The translations under genes were made by a program, and so were the position numbers. Source: Antitrichia curtipendula (taxonomy: Eukaryota; Streptophyta; Bryopsida; Hypnales; Leucodontaceae). Taken from it: 64,000 nucleotides of DNA. The stretch covers positions 36,329,567-36,393,566 of the forward strand of contig OX579636.1 of the NCBI GenBank assembly GCA_951230915.1, read 5' to 3'. This document shows, piece after piece, positions 46,060 to 57,659 of this stretch. Within the stretch, counting starts at the first letter, position 1, and the number at the start of each line of letters is the position of its first letter. The notes below the pieces were generated by a model. The model did no database searches, was not told where the DNA came from, and worked only from the letters and a program-made list of their open reading frames with translations.

Positions 46060-46440
46060 TACTTCAATTGCATGCATATGTACAAGGTATCTATTTGCAC
46101 ATCTTTCAACCTAAGATACAACCCATTCATTGAAAAAATAAATTGGAAGAATTAAATGTCAAGTGTAGAGAACATCCATTTCCACATCTTTCAACCTAAG
46201 ATACAACCCATTCATCCCCTCCAAAAAAATGGAAGAATTAAATATGGAACTTGCATTTTAGATTCAAAGATGTGCAAATATGAAAAAAAATTGGAATGTC
46301 AATTGTAGAGAAAATCCATCTGCACATCTTTGAATCTAAAATGCAAGTCATTCATTGAAAAAAATTGGAAAAATTAAATGGTTTGTATACAAAATATCCA
46401 TTTGCACATCTTTAAATCTAAAAAACAACCCATTGAAAAA
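46060..46440. repeat. Degenerate tandem repeat with one inverted unit
   Basis: About four units of roughly 85-110 bp share 'ccatttgcacatcttt(c/g)aa(c/t)cta' and 'ggaagaattaaatg'. One unit is inverted: 46250-46279 is the exact reverse complement of most of 46317-46346, so a stem of nearly 30 bp can form. The array lies between the two Harbinger genes, in their shared 3' region. Confidence 0.75.
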
Positions 46441-46652
46441 AACTATAAAGAATTTAATGTCCTATGACATATCAAGTGACATATGGCCTATTATATCAAA
46501 ATTTTGTTTCTTGTAATTGAAATTTATTTTTTTAATTTTCTAATGAGATTCAATTATGAATATGTTTTGATCAAATGTTTAACTAAATACTTCTTACATT
46601 TTTCTAACTTTCAAGGAGACTCCCTCATCAAAATGTTATAATTAGTCTTCAA

Positions 46653-46911
46653 TACTTCTTCTATTCAAATTTAAGTGTAACTTGCAATTTTATTCAAAAC
46701 TATACATACGAATTTCATTGGTCAAATTTTAAAAAACATTATTGATAAGGGATCTACATTTTACATCACCAACTTCAAATGATTTAGATTGTATGCGTTC
46801 CAACAATAAAAAAATTGGATACAACTCTAAATTTGCATGTGACCTACTAAAAATAGCCCCCTTCAAAATAAAAACTCTACAATAGTAACTCATTTGAAGA
46901 AGTAGGGAGTA
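46653..46911. mobile_element. Stowaway-like MITE inside the Harbinger element
   Basis: The left end TACTTCTTCTATTCAAATTT and the right end, reverse complemented (TACTCCCTACTTCTTCAAAT), resemble the Stowaway terminus, with TA at both borders. The length of about 260 bp is typical. The ends are degenerate, so the call is moderate. Confidence 0.4.
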
Positions 46912-47001
46912 AATAATAAAGACTAAAATATAAAAGTAGAAAGGCAAGGTAGAATTAAAGTATCCTACATTGCTAGTACAAAATAAACTCCAAATACAAA
47001 T

Positions 47002-48296
47002 CTATGCTAAAGAAGACCCCTTCAAGCTCCACAAGTGCTCAATGAGGTCTCCCCTCAACTCAAAATGCATATCTGCATTCTCTATCTCCACAGTGCCATC
47101 TAGTAACTCTCCAAAAGTCAAGTCTGTATGCATAGGCATTGCATCACTCTGTAGCTCTCCAATGATATCCTCTAAACCTTCAACACCCTCCTCATCTTCT
47201 AATATCATGTTGTGTAAATACAGCATGTAAACATGATGTTGAAAATCACCTCCATGCTCCATTGTCGACTGGGATTGCAAATAATTGCAAAACGTGCTTG
47301 GAGGACACCAAAACATCGTTCAACATCTTTTCGAACTACCTCTTGCCTCTTAGCAAAATAGGCCCTTTTTTCATCTTGGGGCTCATGGATGCTTTGAACG
47401 AAGCAAGACCAACGAGGATAGATCCCATCGGTAAGTAAGTAGTAACGGTTGTATTGACAACCGTTAACCACAAACGTCATATCATGTCCAGCACCTGTCA
47501 ATAAATTTTGGACAAGGGGAGAACGATCTAGAACATTGAGATCGTTGTTTGAACCAAGGAGGCCAAAAAATACATGCCAAATATGAAGCCCTCCATCAGC
47601 TATGGCCTCCAAGATAATGGACCGGTTCCCATATCTATCTCCAAAATCACCTTGCCATGCAACTGGACAATTTTTTCACTTGTAATGCATGCAATCTAAA
47701 GATGCAAACATACTAGGAAAACCGCGGGCATCATTGATGGCCAACTGTTTATCTAAATCATCACGTGTAGGCTGTCTGAGATAGTACCCCTCAAATTCTG
47801 CACGAATAGCAACACAGAACCTCTTCACGGATTCCATAGCAGTACTCTCATTAGTCCTACAGTACTCATCCGTGGCATCTGCACAAAGCCCGTAACATAG
47901 CATACAAAGTGCAGAGGTAATCTTCTTATGCGGAGATAAACCTAAAATCCGAGTGGCGTCCCTCTTTTGAAGAAAATAGTCATCACGGGCGCATACCTTG
48001 TCTATAATGCTCTCCAACAAAAGACGTTGCATGCGGTAGCGCCTCCGGAAAAGGGTCGACCCATAGACTGGCTCAGCAACAAAGTAGTCCTGCATCATCC
48101 GCTCATGCATGGCAAGCTTGTATCGCTCAACATTTGGTGCTCTATCGGGTCTAGAACCACCCTACACACGAGGCACAATGGGTTCGTCATCTTCAAATCC
48201 TATTCCTTGCACAAAGTTTAACATCACCTCATCTTGCAAATCATCCTCTCTAAGAAAATCTCTCGCAGCAAGAAGCCTTTGCCTCCACTCATCCAT
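47002..48296 (-). pseudogene. Harbinger DDE transposase, broken by two stops and a frameshift
   Basis: The frame begins at ATG 48296 in a strong context (CACCATGG) with MDEWRQRLLAARDF. TAG at 48164-48162 and TGA at 47678-47676 interrupt it; the second falls in 'MHYK-stop-KNCPVAWQG', where relatives have tryptophan. A one-base deletion near 47219 shifts the frame just before LHNMILEDE, after which it stays open to 47002. About 432 codons is the normal length. The three catalytic acids are in place: D in FASLDCMH, D in GSNNDLNVLD and E in KDVERCFGVLQ. The enzyme would cut and paste the element at TWA targets. Repairing three lesions on paper explains the whole gene, so decay is recent relative to the desert sequence. 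Confidence 0.93.
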
Positions 48297-48669
48297 GGTG
48301 TATGATGAACAATCTAAGCATGCTAAATCCTAAAACAAGGAGTCCAAAAGCAACTAAAAGAACATGACAAACTTTGTGCTGGAAGAGAGAAGAAGAGCTC
48401 CCAGTTTTCTCCGCTGAAACCAAACAACCAGTTTTTGGGGGGGGACCTGACCGACCAAATGCTCGAAAGTTGAAATTTGAAAACCCTGACATGCCAATTA
48501 ACTGCGCACCTAAGGACCGGGTCTACAGCGCCTCGAATTTGGGTTGTGGCGTGTGAAATGAACTAGCTGTTGGGGACCCGGAATTGTAGCGAGGCGTGTT
48601 TGTCAGTCGAGACACGCTACAGACCATGTGGCGTGCCTAATTTACCGGCCACCACTGGAGATGCTCTAA

Positions 48670-49280
48670 TGCTCGTGACTAAACCAAATCAGGGCCAGGG
48701 AAGATTGACCCATGCATTGTCCCAATGTAAAAACTGCCCCCTCTTTTGTGCTGCTTAAATTTTGTAATTATTCACATTCCTTATCTAATTGGGGCCTACC
48801 ATTGCAAATATAAATTCTAAATTTGAAAATTTCATCATATGCGACAAATAAAAATTCCAATGTTTTCTGCAGGGGTAAAACACGGGACAATACAGGGGTC
48901 AATCCTTCCTGGCCGCCAAAAATTAGTATCTTTAATTTTTGATTAGAAAGGTAGAGAGAGTAACATGGTTCGGTTATTCAAGCATAGATAAGGCCAGCTT
49001 GAACATACCCCCTCGTTGGTTGCCAAGGAAACGCTGAAATTTTTTATTTGCCATGCATGATAAAATTTGCAAATTTTGAATTTATATTTGTAGTCAGAGA
49101 TCCCAAATGAGTTAGGAGAGGTGTGGAAGATAATATTATTAAGCACAAACTAGGGGGTCTTTTATTTTACATGCACCCCTTGAATGACTTTGGGAGACTA
49201 CCGGATTAGTATGAAGGTTGTCAAATTACATTAATTACACTGGGGGTTATACTTTACTAAAATAGGGTGGGGGAGACACA
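48670..49280. other. Spacer right of the Harbinger element
   Basis: Moderately AT-rich sequence with no gene or repeat recognised. Confidence 0.4.
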
Positions 49281-52200
49281 ATTTTGTTTTGTTACCTTTA
49301 CTTAGTGTTTTTTCACTCACTATTGTGCCTTGCGTCGTTGCCACAACCAAAATAAAAGTAAAAGTAATTTTCTAATTCTTTAATTCATAATAAAAACTTT
49401 CAAATTCAATATTTTTTCTTTGTGAGTCAAAACAACACAAAGCAAGGCCCATGCACCCCACCTGGCAGAGCGCTTTCCGATGTAACAAGAACGTGACCAG
49501 AAAACACATGGTTCCGGAGATCTTACTATAACAAAAAAAATCAAAACAAACAAGCAACCTAATTTAAGGTATAGAGATAGTGTGCCATGTACTATTGCTA
49601 CAATCAAAATAGTTTTCTAATTTTCTAATTTTCTAATTAATTCCTAAAGTTCCAAGGCTTCTTTTCCATCAAAAACCACTCAAAATTGCCATTTCTATCG
49701 CAAAGAGCAAATAAAATTTAATTTAATATTTTTGCATATATTAATTGTAGGATCTTGTACTAGACTAGTATAAGAATGTGTGGAAGAAATTTTACAAACT
49801 TTGACCATGTAGATTCCAAGATATTGTGTCTGAAGAAGGAAACAAATTGTTTGGTACATTTCTCAACTACATTTTTTGGCTTTAAACCTTCATAATTAAA
49901 AAAATTCTCTATTGATTTGAATTTCTAATTTATATTATAAAAAGGTGAATTAAGATTTTAAGAAAAATAAATTGAAAAAAAATAAATACTTAGTTTTCAC
50001 TCATTAAATTTTTTTTAAATAGAAGTAGATTGAAGATTGAAGGAAAATCTAAATTGTTAATAGCTCTAAGATGGAATTGAAATATACTAATCGCAACAAT
50101 GGAACTGTTCTACCAAGAGATCTTAACTTTGTGAAACTTTTTTTTTTTTAATTGTGAGAATTGAGGTAAAAAATGAATCCGACAAATTATATTTTCATGA
50201 AAATGCTTTGATTGCCCCAAAACAAGATTGTCCATAACTTTCACATAACAAATCCAAATAGAATAAATCAAAGCTTTCCATGTACACAAAAATATAATCT
50301 ATACAAAATTATTATTTAAAAAATTTTACTTTAAGTTTTTTGGAAGGTTATTTTTGCCCGCCAAATTAAAATTAATTTTTTGTGCCATAACTTTTGCTCC
50401 CAGTCTCCGATTGAAATAAAAATTATATTTTAGGAAAGCTATTGTGTTTTTCTATCTTTAAAAAATATTTTAGAAAATCATAAAAAATATTGAGACCATA
50501 GGAGCTTGCCCAAAATCTAGTTTGTCTTTCAAGGGGACAATGGGCACTGGGACTTTAGGGATTAAAAAATAACAAAAAAATCCATAACTTTTACATTGTG
50601 AGTCAAAAACTCAAAAAGCCACAAAACAAAGTCCATGCATCCTTCCTTGTAGAGAGCTTTTTGACAATATCGAGAACGCAACCGGGGACACATGGTCCTA
50701 GAGACGTCAGTGTAACAAACAATACAAAAAACCCAACCTAACTTAAGGTATAAACTAATGTGCCATGTGCCATTGTCACAGTCAAAATAAAATTAAAATT
50801 ATTATTTTTAATTTAAAAATAACTCCGAAATTAATATCTTTCACACCTGAAGGAATGCAAGAGCTTTGTTGTGATGGAGAGGTTGTATTCTTCATATGAA
50901 TAGAAAACTTTATACACAAAAAAGGCCAAGGGCTTTGTTTCATAGTGTTTGGACTGCAATGTGAAAGTTATGATATTATTTAATTAAATGATCATTTATT
51001 CAATTTTATAATTTATAAAAACTTTGAAATTCAATCACTTTCATGCCATAGGTCCAAACCGCACAAAACAAAGTCTGTGCACCCTTTCTTGTGTAGAGCT
51101 TTCTAATGGTACCAAGAATACCACAAGTAAAGTTATGATTTCTTAAATCTCAATGTATCAAACAAAACAAACAAACAATGTAGCTTAAGGTGTAGAAAAT
51201 AGTATAATATGTACCCTTGCCATAGCCAAAATAAAAGTAAAAATAATTTTTTAATTTATAAAATTTGTAAAATTCAATATCTTTTATACATGAAGGAGTA
51301 TAAGGACTTAACTACTATGAAAAAAGTTGCTTTTTGATAAGAATAGAAAGAGCTTTATATATGAAGGAGCGCAAGGGCTTTGATTTTGGCGTTTGGACAT
51401 GCCATGTGAAAGTTATAGTTTTTCCAAAATAAAAGATAATTTAATTCAATTTTATAATTTATAAATAACTTTGAAATTCCATAAATTTTGACACCGTAGG
51501 TCCAAACTGCACAAAACAAAGTCCATGCAACTCTCTTTGTAAAAAGCTTTCCAATGGTACTAGGAACATCGCGAGACGCCTCAAGGTTTCTTAGATCTCA
51601 CCGTATCAATCAAACAACATAAAAAAACAAACCTAACTTAATGTACCCTATCTCATTGCCACAACCAAAATAAAAATAAAAATAATTTTTTAATTTCTAA
51701 TTCATTAAAACTTTGGAATTCAATAACTTTCACACAATGGTACAAGAGGTTGCATTCTTGGTACAAATAGAAAGTTTTATGCACAAAAAAGTGCAAGGAT
51801 TTTGTTTCATGGCGTTTAGACATGCCATGTGAACTTGTGAAGGTCATGATTTTTCAAAAAAATTAAAAAGAAAATTATTTTATTTTTTAATCATTAAAAA
51901 AATCCATAATTTTCACACCCTAGGTATAAAAGGCCACAAATTTGGCACAAATAGAAAAGTTTCAACACAAAGGAGTGAAGGAGCTTTGTTTTGTGGCGTT
52001 TGGACATGCAATGTAAAAGTTATGATTTTTCCAAAATAAAAGATAATTTAATTCCGTTTCTGGAAATATAAAAGCTTTGAAATTCAATAATTTTCTCTTT
52101 GTAGGTCCAAATGTCATGAAACAAAGTCCATCTAACCCTCTTTTGCAAAGGGCTTTCCAACGGTACCAAGAATACTACCAAAAGCCTCACAATTTTTTAG

Positions 52201-53040
52201 ATCTCAATGTAAGAAACAATCAAATAACAAAACAAACAGCCTAAATTTAGGTACAGACTAATGTGCCCTATATTGTTGTCATGTTGAAAATAAAAGTACA
52301 AGTAATTTTAAAATTTTAAAATTCATAAAAAACACAAAATTCAATAATATTTTGGCCGTGAGTTGGAATGGCACAAAACAAAGTCATTGTATCTCTACTC
52401 ACAAAAGAGCTTTTTAATGGTGCTATGAAAGCGATTGGAATATGCATAGATCCAGAGATCTCACCGTAACAAACAAACAAAAGAAACAAATAACCTACAT
52501 GCCTTCTACCATTGACACAACCATTGGGATTTCAAAAGTGATGCTTAAGACCTCCTTAATCTTCTTAAATAAAAATAAAAATAATTTTTTAATTTTTTAA
52601 TTTTTAAAAACTTTAAAATTCAATAATTTTCACACTAAAGGTCTAAGTGCCACAAAACAAAGCCTGTGCACCCCTCTTTACAAAGGACTTTCCAACAATA
52701 CCAAGAACTTGACTAGAAGATGTATAATTCAAGAGATCTCACCTTACCAAACAAACAAAACAAATAGCCAATCTTAAGGTATGGACTAGTGTACCATATA
52801 CAATTGCCAAAATCAAAATAGAAATAAAAGTGACTTTCTACTTTTCTAATTCCCTAAAATTTTGAAATTCAATAACGTTCACATTGGGGAGGTCTAAACA
52901 CCACGAAACAAAGCTTGCACACCCTTCTTTGCAGAGAGTTTTTGGGTGGTACTAAGAACGCAATTGGAGGATGCACATTCTACAAGATCTCACTATAACA
53001 AACAAATGAATAAGACAAAACAAAACAAACATTCTAGGTA
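49280..53040 (+). repeat. Degenerate tandem array of two alternating units
   Basis: Unit A (about 255 bp) is anchored by 'cacaaaacaaagtccatgcaccc' variants at about 49436, 50620, 51061, 51509, 52116, 52371, 52650 and 52900. Unit B (about 180 bp, 'gctttgtttcatggcgtttggacatgc') occurs after the second, third and fourth A units, twice after the fourth. The order is A-A-B-A-B-A-B-B-A-A-A-A after removing a 925-bp element inserted at 49637. The units have drifted strongly and carry no shared open frame. I do not recognise the satellite. Confidence 0.8.
49641..50561 (+). mobile_element. TTAA-3 element inserted in the tandem array (921 bp)
   Basis: TTAA flanks both ends (49637-49640 and 50562-50565). 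The ends are TTCCTAAAGTTCC and (reverse complement) TCCCTAAAGTCCC, 11 of 13 identical. Array sequence continues on both sides, so the insertion point and the duplicated TTAA can be read against the other array units. It is the longest TTAA-3 copy here. Non-coding. Confidence 0.85.
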
Positions 53041-54790
53041 TGGATGTGTCAAGTCCATATGGGTATATTTAATTGATGAAGAATTAATTTTCCTAATTGA
53101 TTTATTATTAGTTATTTACTTAAAATATTGAATTAATTTTTGCATTCATTTTAGAAAAATGAATGGATCATCTTATGATTCTCTTCATTCATTGACATTC
53201 GATACCAACAACTGGAAAGAATCAAAGGTTTACTTCAATGTACCTTATTTTGTTGGATGTTGTGGACAAGGGTTTGGTTGCCAATTAGGTAACTACCCAT
53301 ATAGTATATTAAGTTCGATCCAAGGGAAACATTTAAGTAGGGAGAATTTTAATTAAAATTTGATTCAACCTAAACCAATCTCATGTCTTCAATCCAATTC
53401 CGAATTCAGTCCAATTCAATCCAACACACCATTTAATAATACCAATTAGGCATTCAATTTTCTCACATTTTAAACTCAACTATTAAACCGACTACAACGA
53501 CACAACCAATACTAGATTCACAATTGAATAACATGCCAAAAATACATAAAAAAAATTCAGCCTTCATAGGGCTGGACTCGCAGTGGACTCAACTCAACAC
53601 TGGGTGAAAATCCAAATTGGGAGAGAGGGCTAAATACCCCACTAGGCACCTCTTCAACTCCACTAAATTGGCTCACAACAATCAAAATCCAACACAATTG
53701 AACTACCCACTTGGAATCCAACTCAACTACATATCCACCAGCCCTTTTTCCACTATAGTTAGCCAAAAGCACCGATTTGGACTAGTATTCTACAGTTTAA
53801 CATCCTAAATTTGCAAGCTGCAACTCCAATAGGAATTTGCATTATCAAACATTGGCCTCAAAAATTAGCGTGACTATAGATGTAAACACGAGAAAAAGGC
53901 CCAAGATACAAAACATGATGAAAACTTATATGGTCTTGGTGTAAGAGATTATCTCTTATCAAAGGTATCTAATTTTGGCAACACTTGTGTCATATTGTAG
54001 AGAATACTCTTGGGCCTCAAAATAAACATGCCCATAATTCATGCCACCTAGAAATTTAGTTGGCCAAAGTTATTTTTTCTCTTTGGTCTTGGTGTAAATT
54101 GAAAAGAGGCCTTAGTAGAGGTTTATTTTTAGATTCAAAAGTGTTGATCCCAAAATAAATGAATAAACAAAATCTATAAGTTTGTGGGATTTAAGGTGAC
54201 ATAGCACTCTAATCAAATTCCATTTTCTTTGCCTTAAGAGAAAATTCTTTAAAGAATTGTCACTTACTAAAGAATCTTTTTTTTAAATGTACTTGTATTA
54301 AAAAAAAATTCTACCAGTAAATTTGATTAGATTTTTTAAATATAACAATTTATTAAAAAAAAAATTAAAATTTACTCTATGCGAGTGTATTATCTATACC
54401 ACAACTTGTCCAAATTTTCTTGAAAATCTCTAATTACTCAATTGCTATAGCAATTTTGAGAAGTATACAAACATTTTGAGGGACACTATATACATACCTT
54501 AACCCTTAAAGAACTTTTGAGGTCCTAGAAGGGCTTACCTAAACTTGAATTTCATAATCTTTCTTAAATAGGCATCAATTAGTTTGTTCAAATGACCAAT
54601 CAATGATGAGTTTTCGCCTTCCTCAAGGCCATGAATGACACCTCAAATTCAACTACTATTCAAAATTTCCATCAAAATTTCTAATCCAAAAACTACAAGT
54701 CAGTCAAATTGTCATTCAAAACCTAAGACTTAGCTAGGATAGTGGACGAGCAACCTAGTTGGACGATGCTTGGTCCGAGCATCGGTCTTT
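53041..54790. other. AT-rich DNA, no gene recognised
   Basis: A phrase at 54499-54520 (TTAACCCTTAAAGAAC) resembles the start of a TTAA element, but no partner end was found. Short frames at 53159-53356 and 53557-53772 show no domain. Confidence 0.35.
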
Positions 54791-54799
54791 TATTTTAAC

Positions 54800-54985
54800 C
54801 TCCTTGAAGGTTTGGCCCAATGAGGCAAGACCGCCTCCCAACCTACGGGCAGTTAGTCTCTTTGGTTCGTGTCAAATTTTGTATCGTTTGTGTCTTTTTT
54901 TCTTTTCTTTTCTCTTGGCCTTCTATTGTATCCTTGCAATGAAATTCCAATTTCATTTGTTTCAGAGAAAAAACCCAAAAAACCC
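54800..54985 (+). mobile_element. SINE family copy f, with A- and B-box-like sites
   Basis: TGGCCCAATGAGG (54813-54825) and GGTTCGTGTCA (54864-54874) resemble the internal Pol III promoter boxes of a tRNA and lie 38 bases apart, the normal spacing. The family hairpin module follows at 54938-54957 and then an A-rich tail. This looks like the full-length form. Its target-site duplication is unclear. Confidence 0.65.
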
Positions 54986-55847
54986 CAAGACGTTAGATTG
55001 ATAGATGCATCTTGTGAAGTCAAAGAGAATGATACTGAGGAAATTGAGATGTAAGTTGCTAGATAGAGTCAAGGAGGAGTTTTCCTGCCGGCAGATTTTC
55101 TAAAACAAAACCTTTGCCGTTTGTCGTTTGAGAGTTTATTATTAATTTCTGGGGGGGTTCAACAAAACTTTCCAGACTGTCCAACACCTGTCGACAGGAA
55201 TTGAAAACCTGCCAACTGATCATTACATGTCAGTCGTTAAAAGTAAACGCACGGGAAATGCCGTATTCGTATTCGCAGCAAGCCAGGGTGACTCCCGTCA
55301 CTCCCGTGGCTCTTGCGAGAAGTAAATTTACCCCCCCCCCCGACGTGGAACATGCGCATGTTCCACTGCATCTCAGTCGCGTTCAGTTTGCCGGTGCAAG
55401 GTCGATCAGCCGCTATTGACCACCCGGATTTAGGTGTCTAGGTACCTTGCAGCAGAAGCTATTTGTCAACTCACATGATTTATTTTCCAGAGAATGGAAA
55501 ATTGGAGAGAAGCCATTTGCAAGTTGAGTGAAACCTCTCATAATGCAAATTTCCTACTTGCCTAACTAATTGTAGTTTCTTTACTTGCAGACTCTTTATG
55601 TGTGTAAAGTCTATTGGACAAACCATCACTAGAGTTGATTATGTCAGACATCATTGATTTTCTTAGATGAGCAACCAATCAAACACACAAATACTGTACA
55701 ACATGTGCATGTTTTAAATAATTGGCTTTTGAGCTTCTCTATGTGCATATAGGTAATAACTGCCTTCCATCGTTCCCATGCATTAAGGGAAGTTTGACTA
55801 TAGAAAGAAGACAATTTGACAAGAAATGAATTTTTTGTGATTTTTCA
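54986..55847. other. GC-richer spacer
   Basis: Composition is more balanced, with a 12-base C run at 55332-55343. No reading frame was recognised; 55201-55419 is open but has no recognisable domain. Confidence 0.35.
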
Positions 55848-55860
55848 AAGTTTGTTGTTG

Positions 55861-55940
55861 TTTTGGCTGGTTATTTGTATTCTAAATTCCTTGCAATGAA
55901 ATTCCGTTTCATTTGTGTCAAAATAAATAAATAAATAAAT
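55861..55940 (+). mobile_element. SINE family copy g, truncated, with 13-bp target duplication
   Basis: AAGTTTGTTGTTG at 55848-55860 is repeated exactly at 55941-55953. The 80-bp insert starts within the family (ttttggctggtta, as in copy d), has the exact hairpin module and ends in an (AAAT)n tail. A 5'-truncated copy with an exact duplication is the signature of LINE-driven retroposition. Confidence 0.9.
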
Positions 55941-56147
55941 AAGTTTGTTGTTGGGATTGAATTGGTCAAGCGTGAATCAACCTATGCTAAATCACACACT
56001 GATGTGTCCCCTCCCTAAGTGCATTGTTATGATGCTAAAAGGTTGCTAACATTATAGTAATGAGTAGATGATTGATTCAAATGCTAGAAGGATCCAATAG
56101 ATGTTTGAATTGTGGGTGACTAATGGCATTGGGTTGTTCTACCTTAA

Positions 56148-57073
56148 TCCCTAAAAGACCAGCATGCTATTTTCAGCAACATAGCAATTTTGGGCAAGCA
56201 CTTGTGACTAGATATTTGCATATTTTAGGCCCATATTTTAATAGAAGTAAGGGACGAGGAATATCTTTCATGTGAACAAAATTTTATGACATTTAGAAAT
56301 GTGAGTAAAAAATTATGGCCTAATATGTTAATTTTTTCCCCCGGACAAGCAATTCAGGCAGATAAAAAAACCCCACTTTTTTTAGAAACAAAAATTTGAA
56401 AATGGTTTTCTAGAATTATATAGACATGGAAAGCTTCGAATCATTCCATTTCAATCAATGAGTCAAAAGTTATGAGGAATTGTAGTTTGCGGGCAGATAT
56501 GGATTCTCTAGTCTAAAATGAACTTTGAAGTCCTTTATTTTACTCAATTTTCAATATTTTGGGAACAAAATAAAATCTTAGAATGAAGATTGTTTATTAC
56601 AACATTATGACCATTGGGATTGGCATTTTCAATTCCATAATTAACTTCTTAACAATTTAGTGTTTTGAACCATTCTCTACCTCTTTCTACTTTCTGAATT
56701 TTTTGCCTATATGTTGTACAGTTCCAAATGATTCAAGCATGTAGACAACTTGCCCTGAAGAATTAATCCAAAGAGTAACCACCATGTAGGATAATTTTTC
56801 AGAAAAATGTGACTTTGTGAAGTACAGGTTGTACAGCTGCCTGTTTTTTTGCAAGGAACAAAAAAAGATTTTTATCAATTCAAATGCTAATATCTTGCAA
56901 TCCACAAGGTCGAAAATTATGAAAAAATTTCTCCATCTTTTCAAACTAGCATATTACAAGATCCTATGGTTACATGTGTCCAAAAATGTTTTTTTTCCAA
57001 AATCTGGTACTTGTGCTCAAAATGGCAGTTTTTGAGCGTTTTGGAGGAAAACATAGTCAAGGAACTTAAGGAA
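56148..57073 (+). mobile_element. TTAA-2 element, full-length reference copy (926 bp)
   Basis: TTAA flanks both ends (56144-56147 and 57074-57077). The ends are TCCCTAAAAGACC and (reverse complement) TTCCTTAAGTTCC. Collinear partial copies lie at 19540-20338 and 25680-26572. The right half contains 'atcttgcaatccacaaggtcg', related to an inverted phrase in TTAA-3 and to 'atcttgcaatccatg.agtcg' in TTAA-1. Non-coding. Confidence 0.8.
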
Positions 57074-57324
57074 TTAACAAGGTAACAAGACTATGTTTTG
57101 TCCTTTGAATATTCATCCTTGTTCTTTTTTTTTGATGGCATGTATTTACAAATGTGGCTAAATTTAGAAAAAAAACATGTTAAATTTTTTTATTGGTATA
57201 GAAAATGTGGATTGACGTTTTAAAATTGATTTTCTAGCAAGATTTCTAGTACTTTGAGCTAAAAGTACCCATAATTGTGTGTACATTTGAACTTGTAAGG
57301 TTGTAATAAATATAATGGAATATA

Positions 57325-57651
57325 TACTCCTTCAGTCCTAAAGTACTAGTCGACTTTGGATTTTTTCATTTGTCCCAAATTACTTGTCTCCTTTAGCAAT
57401 GTACTTCAAATCTGGTTTTAGGATTGAAGATGATTTCTTTTGTATTTGATATTAACTATTGACATGAAATACATGAAATACATGAAATCTAATTTATTAT
57501 CCACATTAATTTTTAATATCAATTTGAAGTTGATTGGGTCAAAGGCCAAACTATATTGAGCTTTTCCTTGAATCTATTGAAGGGAGGTTGCGAAAAAGAT
57601 TGAACAATTTGGGTAGCATTTTGTATTGTAATTATGATTTTTACAGGAGTA
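57325..57651. mobile_element. Possible Stowaway-like MITE
   Basis: It starts TACTCCTTCAGTCCTAAAGT and ends GGAGTA, with an interior phrase (cccaaattacttgtctcctttag) common in plant Stowaway elements. The right inverted repeat is poor beyond six bases. Confidence 0.4.
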
Positions 57652-57659
57652 CTTTAAAA

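Larger units (their letters stand above)
42641..48666. mobile_element. PIF/Harbinger DNA transposon, complete but inactive (6.0 kb)
   Basis: The ends GAGCATCTCCA (42641-42651) and TGGAGATGCTC (48656-48666) are perfect 11-bp inverted repeats, with weaker similarity inward. TAA flanks both (42638-42640 and 48667-48669), the three-base TWA target duplication typical of this superfamily. GAGCATCTCC is a known plant Harbinger terminus. Two convergent genes lie inside: ORF1 (Myb/trihelix type) on the plus strand and the DDE transposase on the minus strand. Both are broken, so the copy cannot move itself, but its intact ends could still be used by a related transposase. The motif CACGCTACAG occurs 18 bp from the left end and 44 bp from the right end. 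Confidence 0.94.

Noticed and set aside
42641..48666. Functional transposon
   Set aside because: Three stops in ORF1 and two stops plus a frameshift in the transposase preclude function of this copy as read.
49280..53040. CRISPR-like or coding interpretation of the array
   Set aside because: Units are long, diverged, not separated by unique spacers of equal length, and lie in plant nuclear DNA.
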